DNA of 64,000 bases from Arthrobacter sp. Leaf234. GTDB lineage: Bacteria; Actinomycetota; Actinomycetes; Actinomycetales; Micrococcaceae. Position 1 is the first letter of the stretch; each line of letters opens with the position of its first letter. Both the position numbers and the translations under genes were made by a program. The stretch covers positions 187,725-251,724 of the forward strand of contig NZ_LMLU01000006.1 of NCBI RefSeq assembly GCF_001422665.1, given 5' to 3'. Below are positions 12,624-22,381 of this stretch, piece by piece. Below the pieces are notes generated by a model that had not been told where the DNA came from, made no database searches, and was given only the letters and a program-made list of their open reading frames with translations.

Positions 12624-14053
12624 GCCGGAGCCTCTCCGCCCTGCAGACCGCCCTGCAGACCGCCCTGCAGACCGCCCTGCGCCCCGGTCTGCTCCCCGTG
12701 CGGGGCCGAATGCGGGGTCGGTCGTGGGGTCGCGAGGCTGCCGTCGAGGACGGTGGGGTGACCGCCGAAGAACGTCGCCCGGACGCGGCCGGGCAGTTCG
12801 AGGCCGCGGAAGGGGCTGTTGCGCCCCTTGGTCGCCATCGTCGAGGGATCCACGGTCCAGCGGGCCGCGGGGTCGACGAGGATCAGGTTCGCGGGCTCCC
12901 CGACGGCGAGCGGACGGCCCTGGTGCGCCAGGCGGCCGATCCGTGCCGGCGTCGCCGAGGTGACCCGCGCGAAGCCCTCCCAGTCGAGCAGACCGGTCTC
13001 CACCATTGCGTGCTGCACCACGGACAGGGCGGTCTCGAGGCCCGTCATGCCCATTGCCGCCTGCGCCCACTCGCACTCCTTGTGCTCGCTCGGGTGCGGG
13101 GCGTGGTCGGTGCCGACGACGTCGATGGTGCCGTCCGCGAGGGCCGCCCGGAGCGCGTGGACGTCGTCGGACGTGCGCAGCGGTGGGTTGACCTTGTACA
13201 CGGGGTCGTAGCTGCGGACCAGTTCGTCGGTCAGCAGCAGGTGGTGCGGCGTGACCTCGGCCGTCACGTCGATGCCGCGGGCCTTGGCCCAGCGGATGAT
13301 CTCCACCGACCCGGCGGTGGAGACGTGGCAGACGTGCAGGCGCGAGCCCACGTGCTGGGCGAGCAGGACGTCGCGGGCGATGATGCTCTCCTCCGCGACC
13401 GCCGGCCACCCCGTCAGGCCGAGGACGGCGGAGACGTCGCCCTCGTTCATCTGGGCGCCCTCCGTCAGGCGGGGCTCCTGCGCGTGCTGCGCGATCACGC
13501 CGTCGAACGCCTTCACGTACTCGAGGGCCCGGCGCATCAGGACGGGATCGTGCACGCAGATGCCGTCGTCGGAGAAGACCCGGACGCCGGCCCGCGACTC
13601 CGCCATGGCACCGAGTTCGGCCAGGCGCTCGCCGCCGAGCCCGACGGTGACGGCGCCGACGGGCCGGACCTCGACCCACCCGGAGGCGAGCCCGAGGCGG
13701 TAGACCTGCTCGACGACGCCCGCCGTGTCCGCGACGGGCGAGCTGTTGGCCATGGCGTGGATCGCGGTGAACCCGCCGAGGGCCGCGGCCCGCGAGCCGG
13801 TCTCGACGGTCTCGGCGTCCTCGCGGCCGGGCTCGCGGAGGTGCGTGTGGAGGTCCACCATGCCGGGCAGCGCGACGAGCCCGTCGGCCTCGATCGTGAC
13901 GGCGTCCGTGCCGGCGTCACGGCCGGCCTCCGGGCCGAGGGCGGCGATCACGCCGCCGCGGACGAGGAGGTCGGTGGGCGCGCCGCCGAGGAGCGAGGCG
14001 CCGCGGATGAGGTATCCGGCGTCGTCTGGACGGGGTGTGGTGTCGTGGCTCAC
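12611..14053 (-). CDS. pyrC: Dihydroorotase
   Basis: PyrC closes carbamoyl aspartate to dihydroorotate and is a zinc-dependent amidohydrolase. The metal motif [10 protein letters not shown] is at about 67-76, followed by [10 protein letters not shown], with further metal ligands in HVCHVSTA and VGTDHAPHP. This is a type I enzyme. The 480 residues include an extra C-terminal tail with LQGG repeats encoded by a 12-base tandem repeat at 12637-12684. The gene overlaps pyrB by 4 bases. Confidence 0.96.
   Translation of the reverse strand: MSHDTTPRPDDAGYLIRGASLLGGAPTDLLVRGGVIAALGPEAGRDAGTDAVTIEADGLVALPGMVDLHTHLREPGREDAETVETGSRAAALGGFTAIHAMANSSPVADTAGVVEQVYRLGLASGWVEVRPVGAVTVGLGGERLAELGAMAESRAGVRVFSDDGICVHDPVLMRRALEYVKAFDGVIAQHAQEPRLTEGAQMNEGDVSAVLGLTGWPAVAEESIIARDVLLAQHVGSRLHVCHVSTAGSVEIIRWAKARGIDVTAEVTPHHLLLTDELVRSYDPVYKVNPPLRTSDDVHALRAALADGTIDVVGTDHAPHPSEHKECEWAQAAMGMTGLETALSVVQHAMVETGLLDWEGFARVTSATPARIGRLAHQGRPLAVGEPANLILVDPAARWTVDPSTMATKGRNSPFRGLELPGRVRATFFGGHPTVLDGSLATPRPTPHSAPHGEQTGAQGGLQGGLQGGLQGGEAPAWNI
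12637..12684 (-). repeat. 12-base tandem repeat in the 3' end of pyrC
   Basis: The unit cgccctgcagac (plus strand) occurs three times without a mismatch at 12637-12672, and a fourth, partial unit follows to 12684. Read on the minus strand it encodes repeated LQGG. The length is a multiple of three, so unit gain or loss keeps the frame. Confidence 0.9.
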
Positions 14054-15087
14054 GGAGTACGGCCTTCCGGGGTCGTGGCGGGCGGGTCGTCCTGGTCGGC
14101 GCGGCCGTCCGCTGCGTCGTCGTCCTGCGGGTCACCGGACAGCAGCAGGTAGAGGGCGGCCATGCGGACGGAGACACCGTTGCGCACCTGCGCCAGCACG
14201 GTGGACCGCGGGGAGTCGGCGGCGGCGGAGGAGATCTCGAGCCCGCGGTTCATCGGCCCCGGGTGCATGATCACGGTGTCGTCGAGTCCCATGGTGTCGA
14301 GCAGCGCCAGGCGGCCGTCGTCGAAGCCCCAGCGCCGCGAGTACTCCCGCGTGGACGGGAAGAACGCGGCGTTCATGCGCTCGGCCTGCAACCGCAGCAT
14401 CATGACGGCGTCCGGGCGCTCGGCGAGGGCGTCGTCGAGGTTGTAGAAGACCCTGCAGGGCCAGCTGCCGACGCCGACCGGCAGGAGCGTGGGCGGACCC
14501 GCGAGGAGTACCTCGGCACCGAGGGTGGTGAGGAGCCAGACGTTGGACCGGGCGACGCGCGAGTGCAGCACGTCGCCGACGATCAGGACCTTCATGCCCG
14601 CCAGCGTGGTTCCCGCGGAGGGGGTGCCGGCGATCCGCGCCCAGTGGCGGCGGAGCGTGAAGGCGTCGAGGAGCGCCTGGGTGGGATGCTCGTGCGTGCC
14701 GTCACCGGCGTTGACCACGGCAGCATCGATCCAGCCGGACGCGGCCAGCCGTGCGGGTGCGCCGGAGGCCGGGTGGCGGATGACGACGGCGTCGGCACTC
14801 ATGGCCTCGAGCGTCTGTGCCGTGTCCTTCAGCGACTCACCCTTCGACACGGAGGAGCCCTTGGCCGCGAAGTTGATGACGTCCGCGGACAGGCGCTTCG
14901 CGGCGGCCTCGAAGGAGATCCGCGTGCGCGTCGAGTCCTCGAAGAACAGGTTCACGACGGTGCGGCCGCGCAGGGCGGGCAGCTTCTTGATCTCCCGCTC
15001 CCCCACGGCCGCCATCTCCTCCGCGGTGTCCAGCAGGCGGAGCGCGCTCCGGGCCGAGAGGTCCTGCGTACTGAGCAGGTGCTTCAC
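14050..15087 (-). CDS. pyrB: Aspartate carbamoyltransferase catalytic subunit
   Basis: PyrB joins carbamoyl phosphate to aspartate, the committed step of pyrimidine synthesis. The carbamoyl phosphate loop STRTR is at about 52-56 in [13 protein letters not shown], and the [12 protein letters not shown] motif follows near 200. At 345 residues it is somewhat longer than the usual 305-315; the extra part is an acidic C-terminal tail. ATG at 15087 overlaps the pyrR stop by 4 bases. Confidence 0.97.
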   Translation of the reverse strand: MKHLLSTQDLSARSALRLLDTAEEMAAVGEREIKKLPALRGRTVVNLFFEDSTRTRISFEAAAKRLSADVINFAAKGSSVSKGESLKDTAQTLEAMSADAVVIRHPASGAPARLAASGWIDAAVVNAGDGTHEHPTQALLDAFTLRRHWARIAGTPSAGTTLAGMKVLIVGDVLHSRVARSNVWLLTTLGAEVLLAGPPTLLPVGVGSWPCRVFYNLDDALAERPDAVMMLRLQAERMNAAFFPSTREYSRRWGFDDGRLALLDTMGLDDTVIMHPGPMNRGLEISSAAADSPRSTVLAQVRNGVSVRMAALYLLLSGDPQDDDAADGRADQDDPPATTPEGRTP

Positions 15088-15671
15088 GCGCGGTCCTCGA
15101 TGACGACCTCGTCGACCGGCGAGCCGCCGATCAGGTCGATCTCCGCGAGGTGCACGCGGACGCGCTCCTGGGAAGACGTCGGGAGGTTCTTGCCCACGTG
15201 GTCCGCGCGGATGGGCAGTTCGCGGTGCCCGCGGTCCACGAGGACGGCGAGGCGCACCGCGCGCGGGCGGCCGAGGTCGGCGAGCGCGTCGAGGCCGGCC
15301 CGGATGGTCCGCCCCGAGTAGAGCACGTCGTCGACGAGCACCACGACCTTGTCGTCGATGCCCGACGGCGGCAGCTGGGTGGCCAGCGGGGAGCGGGTGG
15401 GATGGCGGCGGAGATCGTCCCGGTACATGGTGACGTCGAGCTGGCCGGTGATCAGGTCGGGATCGACCGTCGGGTCCACGGCGGCGATCTTCTGCGCGAG
15501 TCGCTGGGCGAGGGGGAAACCCCTGCGGGGGATGCCGAGGAGCACGAGGTCACGGGACCCCTTGTTCGCCTCGAGGATCTCGTGGGCGATGCGCGTGAGG
15601 GCGCGATCGATGTCTGCTTCTGCGAGAACGACGCGCTTGTGGATGCCGGATTCCGAGGCAGGCACAGTCAT
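15084..15671 (-). CDS. pyrR: Bifunctional pyr operon RNA-binding regulator / uracil phosphoribosyltransferase PyrR
   Basis: PyrR binds pyr mRNA in a UMP-dependent way and reduces expression; it also has uracil phosphoribosyltransferase activity. The 195-residue protein has the PRPP motif [16 protein letters not shown] at about 108-123 and [15 protein letters not shown] near 46. The ATG at 15671 is fixed by a strong AAGGAGG at 15681-15687 (minus strand), about nine bases upstream. It is the first gene of the pyrimidine operon. Confidence 0.97.
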   Translation of the reverse strand: MTVPASESGIHKRVVLAEADIDRALTRIAHEILEANKGSRDLVLLGIPRRGFPLAQRLAQKIAAVDPTVDPDLITGQLDVTMYRDDLRRHPTRSPLATQLPPSGIDDKVVVLVDDVLYSGRTIRAGLDALADLGRPRAVRLAVLVDRGHRELPIRADHVGKNLPTSSQERVRVHLAEIDLIGGSPVDEVVIEDRA

Positions 15672-15740
15672 AACACGCTTCCTCCTTCCCCGCCTCACGG
15701 GACGGAATTTAAAGGCTGGTTGCGGGGTCAAAACTATCAC
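15672..15740 (-). promoter_or_regulatory. pyrR leader with a hairpin touching the Shine-Dalgarno site and a possible promoter
   Basis: On the minus strand the Shine-Dalgarno AAGGAGG (15681-15687) is directly preceded by GCGGGG (15688-15693). This can pair with CCCCGC at 15722-15727. A second option is CCCG/CGGG within the loop. A possible extended -10, TGTGATAGT, ends at 15733, which would start the transcript near the 5' arm. No clear -35 is present. PyrR is known to act on translation of its mRNA in mycobacteria, so this hairpin is a candidate target. The promoter itself is weakly supported. Confidence 0.45.
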
Positions 15741-15767
15741 AGCAGCGCCGACCCCTAGGGTTGCAGC

Positions 15768-17045
15768 ATGGCTATGAACAACCCTGGACCCGGTGGCGGC
15801 GAGCCGCGCGACGTCGGCCACCAGCAGTACGCGCCCGATCGGCAGGACCAGGGCTGGTGGGGCACCACCACCGTCCGGCAGCACCGATCCGCGCCGCTGC
15901 GTCCGGGCGGGCCGGCGTCCCGGCCCGTCTGGGACCAGCCCGCGCCCCGGCGGCGCGGAGTGCTCAACGTCATCCTGGTCGTCGTCGCCGCGCTCGTGGT
16001 GGCGGCCGTGCTGCTCCTGCTCTCGCTCTCCCTCGGGCCGTCGGCGTTCATCCTGTGCGGCATCCTCGCGCTCGTCCCCCTCGGGATCTGCCTGCTGGGA
16101 CTGCGCTGGATCGACCGCTGGGATCCCGAGCCGAGGGGGGCCCTGCTGTTCGCCTTCCTGTGGGGCGCGGGGACCTCGGTGGTGGTGACCCTGCTCCTGG
16201 GGACCTATGTGGTGGAACTGCTGGGCAGTGCGCTGACCACCACGTCACCCGACCTCATCGGACCCGTGCTGCAGGCACCGCTCGTCGAGGAGTTCGCCAA
16301 GGGCCTCGGCGTGCTGATCCTCGTCTACACGCGCCGCAGCCATTTCGACGGGCCTGTGGACGGAATCGTCTATGCCGGCACGGTGGCGGCCGGCTTCGCC
16401 TTCACGGAGAACATCGTCTACTTCGGCTCGGCCGTCGTGGAGTCGGGGAACGCAGCGGCGGTGGTGGGCGTGTTCATCCTCCGCGGCCTGTTCTCGCCCT
16501 TCGCGCACGTCATGTTCACTTCGCTCCTCGGCTTCGTGCTCGGATTCGCCCTCAGCCGCGGGGGCGGCAACGCGCGGATCCTCGGGGCGTTCGTGCTGGG
16601 GCTGATCCCCGCGATCGCGGGACACATGCTCTGGAACGGCGGTACTCTCGTGCTGTTCCACGATTTCTTCCTCTTCTACCTCGTGGTGCAGGTGCCGCTG
16701 TTCGTCGCCGCCGTCATCGCCGTCGTGCTCCTCCGCCGCTCAGAGCGCCGTCTGACGGAGTCACGCCTCGGCGACTACGCCCGCGCGGGCTGGTTCACCC
16801 CGGAGGAAGTGCGCATGCTGGCCACGCGGCCCGGGCGCTCGCAGGCCCTGGCGTGGGCGGGCTCGGTCGGTGCCCGGCAGGAGATGCGCGGGTTCATCCG
16901 CACGGCATCGCGGATCGCCTACACCCGCCAGCGGATGCTCGGCGGACGGCGCGACGCCGACTACGCGGCCGAGGAGCGCGTCCTCCTCGACGAGGCGACG
17001 CAGCGGCGGGCGCGCATCTTCCAGCTCGCGTCGACGCCCCGGTAG
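15768..17045 (+). CDS. PrsW-family intramembrane metalloprotease
   Basis: PrsW-type proteases cleave membrane-bound anti-sigma factors in Bacillus. The 425-residue protein has a Pro/Gln/Gly-rich cytoplasmic N-terminus (1-60), then about eight membrane helices between residues 63 and 330. Family motifs are present: the Glu pair in [34 protein letters not shown] and GHMLWNGG. A basic cytoplasmic tail of about 85 residues follows. It is divergent from pyrR and shares the 96-base intergenic region. No sigma/anti-sigma gene is nearby, so the substrate is unknown. Confidence 0.88.
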   Translation: MAMNNPGPGGGEPRDVGHQQYAPDRQDQGWWGTTTVRQHRSAPLRPGGPASRPVWDQPAPRRRGVLNVILVVVAALVVAAVLLLLSLSLGPSAFILCGILALVPLGICLLGLRWIDRWDPEPRGALLFAFLWGAGTSVVVTLLLGTYVVELLGSALTTTSPDLIGPVLQAPLVEEFAKGLGVLILVYTRRSHFDGPVDGIVYAGTVAAGFAFTENIVYFGSAVVESGNAAAVVGVFILRGLFSPFAHVMFTSLLGFVLGFALSRGGGNARILGAFVLGLIPAIAGHMLWNGGTLVLFHDFFLFYLVVQVPLFVAAVIAVVLLRRSERRLTESRLGDYARAGWFTPEEVRMLATRPGRSQALAWAGSVGARQEMRGFIRTASRIAYTRQRMLGGRRDADYAAEERVLLDEATQRRARIFQLASTPR

Positions 17046-17162
17046 GTCCTCCCCGCGCACTCCGTTCGTCTCTGCGGGCGAGTCCGGACCGCAGGTCGTT
17101 CGGCGCGAAGCCGATGCGCCGGCCGCCCTACGCTACGCCGCCGCGCGCTCCGCCGGCGAGGG

Positions 17163-18107
17163 TCAGTCGAGCCAGTCCGGGCGGCCGGCGAGGCCCAACC
17201 GGTAGCGCGCCGCATCCACGGAGGGGCTGTGAGGTCCGAGGGCCAGCTGGAAGGTCCGCAGCTGAACGCGGGTGCGCTGCAACCGGAGGCGGTTCGCGAG
17301 CGAGCGGTCACCGCGGCCGGGCACCCCGGCGAGGGGTGCCACGGACGGTGAGATGACCAGCGCTCCAGCGCTGGCGATGCCGCTGTAGAAGATCCGTTCC
17401 GCGCGGTTCAGCCCGTCCGGGGCTGACAGGAACGTGAGCAATTCGGCGGGGACGGGTTCGAGCTCGGGTTCCAGCGCACGCAGTGCGTCCGCGAGTTCCC
17501 GGCGGTTGACCGGGAGATCTTCCGCTCCCAGAGTCCGGGCGCTGCGGGACCAGTCGGCGACATAGGTGTCGGCCCAGTTGCGGCCGAACCGCGGGGCCAG
17601 GTCGTGGCCGACGGCTTCGTGGGCCCCGAGGAAGGCATCGGTGAAGGCCAGGTGCACCCATCGCAGGAGGGCGGGGTCGGAGGCGGAGTAGGCGCGGCCG
17701 TCGTCGGTGGTGCCCTTGACCCGCCCGTGCATGCGGCGGACCCGAGCCGAGTCCCGCTCGGCGAGTTCCGCGGAGCCGAAGGTGGTGATGGTGAGCCAGC
17801 GCGCGGTCCCGGCGAGGCGGGCCCAGGGGTCACTGCGGTAGGAGGAGTGACGTGCAACACCGGCCATGGCGAGGGGGTGCGCACCCTGTCCGAGGAGGGC
17901 CGCGACGCCGCCGACCAGAGTGGAGAGGCCACCGTGGACCTGCCAGACGACGCTGTCGGGCTCGAACAAGCCGGGGCCCTCCCCGACCAGGGCGATGTCG
18001 CGCACCCAGTCAGGTGCACCGGTGGGGTCTCCGGAGACCCGGGCACGGAAAGCGCTGCGGACGCGGTGGGCCACTTCGGCGGGGCGCGGTATCGAGCTGA
18101 CAGGCAT
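17163..18107 (-). CDS. Oxygenase MpaB family protein (DUF2236)
   Basis: The 314-residue protein matches the latex-clearing-protein/MpaB family of heme-containing oxygenases. Recognised features are the N-terminal VWQVHGGLSTLVGGVAALL followed by HPLAMAGVARHS. WVHLAFTDAFLGAHEA lies in the middle, with a downstream ADTYVADWSRSA. The ATG at 18107 is chosen because it begins the conserved part. The open frame continues upstream to 18254, but that stretch is Cys/Arg-rich and not family-like. The physiological substrate is not evident from the context. Confidence 0.85.
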   Translation of the reverse strand: MPVSSIPRPAEVAHRVRSAFRARVSGDPTGAPDWVRDIALVGEGPGLFEPDSVVWQVHGGLSTLVGGVAALLGQGAHPLAMAGVARHSSYRSDPWARLAGTARWLTITTFGSAELAERDSARVRRMHGRVKGTTDDGRAYSASDPALLRWVHLAFTDAFLGAHEAVGHDLAPRFGRNWADTYVADWSRSARTLGAEDLPVNRRELADALRALEPELEPVPAELLTFLSAPDGLNRAERIFYSGIASAGALVISPSVAPLAGVPGRGDRSLANRLRLQRTRVQLRTFQLALGPHSPSVDAARYRLGLAGRPDWLD

Positions 18108-18733
18108 GATGCTCCAACGACGGTAGGTCGGGTACGACGGACACCCCGGACAGGAATCTACTACGAAGCGTAGAACACCGCTCTGACACGGCGATCGTCG
18201 CGAGGACCAGTGACGTCGTGGAGCCGACGACGGGATGCACCTGAGCAGAAGCACAGGGGTCCGGCCACACGAGCGACGATCAGCCGTCCGCGGTGAGCGG
18301 GTATCGACATGAACGAGTTGGGCCGTGCACCGGCACCCGGGGCCTGCCCGGCCCCAAGGCTGCGCGGCTCGCGCTACGACGCACGCCCTACCCGAGGAGC
18401 CTTCACTGCAGCACTGCGCGCCGACGTTGTCGCCGTCCTTTGCCTGCAGCCTCCGCCCACGGCCGCTCTGATGTGGCTGGGGATCTGCGTCAGCGTCGAC
18501 CTGATCACCCCGGCCCTTCCGGTCCTGCTCGCCCGGACCATCGCCAGTGCTCTGGGCATCATCGCGTAGGCATCATCCCCTGCAGGTCGGTGAAGGGCTC
18601 GCCCACTCGGACGATGAAGCGGACAGTGGCCCCGGCTTCGATGTCGTGATGGCATGGACTGAGCGGGCGGCGACGAGCCGAGGATCCACCCTCGGGTGCG
18701 ACGACGCGCGACCAAAGTGCGTCGTCTCCAGCG
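18108..18733. other. 626-base stretch without a convincing gene
   Basis: Only short open frames occur here. The best is 18309-18569 (+), 86 codons with a hydrophobic middle, but it has no Shine-Dalgarno and no family likeness. The left part must hold the promoter of the MpaB-like gene. The rest is unexplained and may be remnant DNA. Confidence 0.5.
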
Positions 18734-19120
18734 CTACGGTTCACCCAGCTCCTGCATCGCGATGATACTCATGACATTGCCGGAGGGGTCCGTGAACCAG
18801 GCGATGAGGGGACCACCGTGTCGATTCACCCCCTTGTCGTCGGTCATACCGTCGTAGCGTGCAAACACAACGCCCTTGGCCGCGAGCTCGTCGACAGTGG
18901 CGTCGACGTCCGGAACCGGGAAGTTCAGGACGGTGAACGACGCAGCCTGATGAGCTGACCCTTTCGGGTACACGAGCACATGATGATCACTCCCCAGATC
19001 GATCGAGAGCATTCCGTGTTCCTCGGTGATCGACAGTCCGAGTGATTCCTCGTAGAACACCCTCGCCTCGTGAAGGTCCCGCACCGAGAAGCCACTGAAT
19101 GCTTTCGTCTGATCGATCAT
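18734..19120 (-). CDS. VOC-family (glyoxalase/bleomycin resistance fold) protein
   Basis: This 128-residue protein has one vicinal-oxygen-chelate module pair: FSGFSVRDLHEARVFYEESL at residues 8-27, the central strand HHVLVYPKG, and the C-terminal signature LIAWFTDPSGNVMSII. VOC proteins bind a divalent metal and include dioxygenases, isomerases and antibiotic-binding proteins; the substrate cannot be read from the sequence. The ATG at 19120 (MIDQTKAF) is chosen over upstream codons because conservation starts there. Confidence 0.85.
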   Translation of the reverse strand: MIDQTKAFSGFSVRDLHEARVFYEESLGLSITEEHGMLSIDLGSDHHVLVYPKGSAHQAASFTVLNFPVPDVDATVDELAAKGVVFARYDGMTDDKGVNRHGGPLIAWFTDPSGNVMSIIAMQELGEP

Positions 19121-19329
19121 GCGGCTCAGTGTGACACTCCGGATGGGTGGCCACCAGAGTCGGACGTCCGTGGACAGCTCTCGGCAGACTCGGCAGACGG
19201 CCACGGGAACCGACGGGGGCCCGGACCACGGGACGCCCGTCCCACCGTGCGCGGCTGGAGCTGCCTGCACGGGCCGAGATTCCACCGGCTTCCGCACGGT
19301 CGCGCAGGTGGATCGAGGTCACTGCTTGA

Positions 19330-20220
19330 TCAGCCTTCATCGGCTCGCGCGGTTGCTGATCGTGTTGTGCGGGCGGCCAGGCGTAGGGCGGCCGTGTTCG
19401 CGGTCACGATGAGAACTATCCCGACCGATTCCACCGTTCCCAGGTGCTCGTCGAGGAGTACCGCTCCGATGAGTGCGGCCAGCACCGGGTTGATGCTCAT
19501 CAGGATGCCGAACACATTCGCAGGGATCCTCCGGAGGGCAATCAGGTCCGCCATGAATGGAACCGCCGAGGCGAGGACGCCGGCACCGATAGCGCAGAGC
19601 AGGGTGAATGCGTCCGGACGGCTGGTGACGAGGACCCAGCCGCCGATGGGCAGGAAGAGAACGGCGGAGACTCCCGTCGCTGTGGCGGTACCCTGTGCTC
19701 CAGGGATGCGGGAGCCGATGGTCCTGTTGAGCAGGATGTAGGCGGCCCAGCTACACGCAGCAATGAGGGCGAGCCCGATGCCCGCATAGTCCGTGGTGGA
19801 TTGAGGCCGGCTGATCGCGGTGACGCCGGCTCCTGCGATGACAGCGCAGATCACACTGCTCCTGGTCCGGGCGCTGAGCAGGGCGACCGCGAGGGGCCCG
19901 CAGAACTCGAGGGTCACAGCCAGGCCGAGGCCGATGCGATCGATGGCCAGGTACAAGGTGAGGTTCATCGTCCCGAACACCAGCGCCAGGAGCAGGACCG
20001 GCCACCACTGAGCCCGGGTGAGGTCGAGCACCCGGGGTCTGACGAGCGGCAGCAGGATCGCGGCGGCGACGATCTGGCGGACAGCAACGACACCGAGCGG
20101 CCCGATGACCGGGAAAGCCAGAGACCCACTGGCCGCCCCGAACTGATTCGAGAGCGCACCGCCCAGAGCAGTTGCCAGACCGGTTGTGCGGTCACCCGCC
20201 GCGTGCTTCAGCTTTGTCAT
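19330..20220 (-). CDS. EamA/DMT-family transporter
   Basis: The protein has ten hydrophobic segments and the internal duplication of EamA (drug/metabolite) transporters, with the RhtA-like motifs LTLYLAIDRIGLGLAVTLEF and NPVLAALIGAVLLDEHL. Members export amino acids, purines or other metabolites. The start at 20220 (MTKLKHAAG) leaves about 296 residues and a normal short N-terminus. An earlier ATG at 20271 would put coding sequence across the dyad at 20260-20279. It is divergent from a LysR-type gene that probably controls it. Confidence 0.85.
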   Translation of the reverse strand: MTKLKHAAGDRTTGLATALGGALSNQFGAASGSLAFPVIGPLGVVAVRQIVAAAILLPLVRPRVLDLTRAQWWPVLLLALVFGTMNLTLYLAIDRIGLGLAVTLEFCGPLAVALLSARTRSSVICAVIAGAGVTAISRPQSTTDYAGIGLALIAACSWAAYILLNRTIGSRIPGAQGTATATGVSAVLFLPIGGWVLVTSRPDAFTLLCAIGAGVLASAVPFMADLIALRRIPANVFGILMSINPVLAALIGAVLLDEHLGTVESVGIVLIVTANTAALRLAARTTRSATARADEG

Positions 20221-20259
20221 GCTGGAAGTGTGCAGAACCGCCACGGCCTGCTCACAATG

Positions 20260-20279
20260 CATGAATCCCATGATTGATG
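20260..20279. promoter_or_regulatory. Dyad in the EamA/LysR divergent promoter, candidate LysR operator
   Basis: The 20-base element is two arms, CATGAATC and GATTGATG, separated by CCAT; seven of eight arm positions are complementary. It lies between the divergent genes, 28 bases upstream of the LysR start. LysR regulators typically bind such dyads to control the divergent neighbour. Confidence 0.5.
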
Positions 20280-20306
20280 CGTTTGAGGCATGAGTAGGAT
20301 TCAGGG

Positions 20307-21158
20307 ATGGATATCGAACTGCGTCACCTTCGATCCTTCGTCAGCGTCATCGATACGGGCACTTTCACCGACGCCGGAATCGAGCTCGGTATCTCGCAGA
20401 CCGCTGTCTCCCGCAATGTCGCCGCGCTCGAGTCCATCCTCCTGGTCCGGCTCCTGCACCGCACGACCCGGACCGTGGACCTCACTCCGGACGGTGAAAG
20501 GGTGCTTCGGCATGCCCGCCGAGCCTTGGCTGTCGTCGGAGACCTGCGCCAGGACGCCGTCGCCGGCTTGAGCACCCTCCGGGTCGGCTACGCATGGTCA
20601 GCCCTGGGCAAGCACACCCCCGAGTTCCAACGCCGATGGGCCGAAGCCCTCCCCCACCACGAGCTGCGACTGACCCGGATCAACACACCCACAGCAGGAC
20701 TGGCCGAGGGGACGAGTGACGTGGTGATCCTGCGTCGGCTACCGGATGTGGCAAACCTCGACCTGGTCCTGATCGGTACCGAGAAACGCTATTGCGCAAT
20801 GGCCGTCGGGGACCCCCTGGCGGCCAAACGTACAGTGACACTCGCTCACGTAGCTGCAGCTCCGCTGGCGATCGATCACCGGACCGGAAGCACCCAGCTC
20901 GACCTCTGGCCCGACGCCGGCCAACCACGCCAGACCATCCCCACCACCGACGTCGATGACTGGCTCACCGTCATCAGCAGTGGAAAAGCCCGTGGAGTGA
21001 CCGCGCAATCGACAGCACACCAGTACCGCCGCCAGGGGCTCACCTACCGACCTATCCGCGATGCAGCACCCGTACCTGTCTACGCCGCCTGGACCCGGAC
21101 CGACCCGCCAGCCATCCTGCAGGACATCATCGTGCTCCTCGCGGGCCTCTACCGCTGA
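20307..21158 (+). CDS. LysR-family transcriptional regulator
   Basis: The N-terminal winged helix-turn-helix (residues 1-60) is typical: LRHLRSFVSVIDTGTFTDA, GISQTAVSRNVAALE, then LLHRTTRTVDLTPDGERVL. The remaining 200 residues form the type 2 periplasmic-binding-like effector domain (LRVGYAWSALG near 93). At 283 residues it is slightly short but complete. It faces the EamA transporter gene across an 86-base gap with a dyad, which suggests local control of that exporter. The inducer is unknown. Confidence 0.92.
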   Translation: MDIELRHLRSFVSVIDTGTFTDAGIELGISQTAVSRNVAALESILLVRLLHRTTRTVDLTPDGERVLRHARRALAVVGDLRQDAVAGLSTLRVGYAWSALGKHTPEFQRRWAEALPHHELRLTRINTPTAGLAEGTSDVVILRRLPDVANLDLVLIGTEKRYCAMAVGDPLAAKRTVTLAHVAAAPLAIDHRTGSTQLDLWPDAGQPRQTIPTTDVDDWLTVISSGKARGVTAQSTAHQYRRQGLTYRPIRDAAPVPVYAAWTRTDPPAILQDIIVLLAGLYR

Positions 21159-21293
21159 GCCCGAAGGAGGTGCTGGTTGCATGGGACTCCTGCTACGACG
21201 GCGAGGGTGCGGGCTCCTCAGGTGGTCGTTCGCAGCTGCGCCGGGCGCGGGGGCACGTCCATGCCCTGAGCGGTCCGAGGTTCGCGCTCGTCC

Positions 21294-21785
21294 TCAACGC
21301 GCGCGGTGAACGTAGAGATCGCGGAGGAGCGCGATCTCGGCACCGTGGTGCAGGATCTCCTGGTTCATCCACCAGACGATCGAGGGAAACGTCTCCTCGG
21401 CATCACTGCCGTACGGGTAGCTGCTGAGGCCGGTCCGGTCGTCGTCGGACTCGGCGATCTGGAGTAGCGACCGGCGCCAGTCGGCCGCCGTTCGCCGGAT
21501 CCGTGCAATGGCGCCGGCTGCATCGGCGGGGGATACGTCGGCAGCTCGAGTGAAGGTGCGATCACCGCCCAGATGACTGGCGCGGCCCATGAGCGTCTCG
21601 GACAGGTGATCGAGCCGCCAGGCGATCGTTGTGAGAGGCGGGGGCCACGGACTGTCGGGGGCTCCGTCCCGCCCCCACTCCCCTGCGCCGATCAGCTGTG
21701 CAGCGCCGCGTCCGGGACCGTCGGCACGCCGTCGCACCGACCAGCACCCGCCGACCGGTTCCCACAGGTATTCGGCGTCCGTCAG
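21294..21785 (-). pseudogene. DinB-family protein without a normal N-terminus
   Basis: The frame encodes a recognisable DinB-like metal-binding fold: LTDAEYLWEPVGGCWSVR near the beginning, TIAWRLDHLSETLMGR in the middle, and WWMNQEILHHGAEIALLRDLY at the end, with the expected His residues. The family normally has about 25 residues before LTDAEY, including a helix with W-HW. Here the frame stays open upstream to a TAG but has no ATG, GTG or TTG and no family-like sequence. The only start codon is a GTG at 21737 inside the domain. A 5' deletion is the likeliest explanation. Confidence 0.6.
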
Positions 21786-22042
21786 TACCGGGACGTCGAC
21801 GTCCCGGTCGTCACCCGCCCGTGGCGGTCGCCCCCTGCGGTGGGGGCGGCGCGGGTGAAAACTCCTGGAAGGGAACGTCGACGGATGGACACGGGAGCTC
21901 GACGGTCCCGACGATCGAGGTCGGAGGGTCTACGACAGGTGATCCAGTTCCGTGGCCCTCCCACCGGCCGGAAGGTCCCATCGATCACGGAACGTGGCAC
22001 TGTATCGCGGAGACCCACCACCCTTCGAGGGCCGGTCGGCGT

Positions 22043-22381
22043 CTATTCGTGGACGGGTTCACCGGTGACGCGGTGGTCGGCGTGGTTCATCCCCTCGAGG
22101 ATGAGGCGGGTGAGGTGTCCGTCGATGATGCTGTAGATGACGTTGCGAGCTTGCTTGCGGGTGGAGACGAGCCCGGAGAGGCGGAGTTTGGCCAGGTGCT
22201 GACTGACCGCGGTGCGGTTCGCTCCGGTTCCGGCGACGAGGGTCCCGACGTCGGCCGAGCCCTGTGTCAGGATCCAGAGGATGTGCAGCCTGGTGGGGTC
22301 CGCTAGCATCTGAAAGGTCGCCGCACCTGCGGCTAGGCGATTCGCGTCGGGGTGGACCGAGTGCACCAGACTCGGAGTCAT
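22043..22381 (-). CDS. ArsR/SmtB-family metal sensor with an alpha-5 site
   Basis: The 112-residue repressor has a winged helix with FQMLADPTRLHILWIL and ANRTAVSQHLAKLRLSGLV. The last helix carries Asp, His, His and His spaced as D-x-H-x10-H-x2-H (DGHLTRLILEGMNHADH). This is the zinc/cobalt/nickel alpha-5 site of SmtB, CzrA and NmtR. It lies downstream of an MFS exporter gene of the NreB type. The open frame extends upstream to a GTG at 22567, where a GGGAGG is better placed than at this ATG, so a 174-residue form with an N-terminal extension is possible. Confidence 0.82.
   Translation of the reverse strand: MTPSLVHSVHPDANRLAAGAATFQMLADPTRLHILWILTQGSADVGTLVAGTGANRTAVSQHLAKLRLSGLVSTRKQARNVIYSIIDGHLTRLILEGMNHADHRVTGEPVHE

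Noticed and set aside
12624-13679. 543-codon frame extending the Rv1382-like gene upstream through pyrC
   Set aside because: Upstream of 12623 it is Arg/Gly-rich shadow sequence of pyrC; the membrane helix right after the ATG at 12623 marks the true start.
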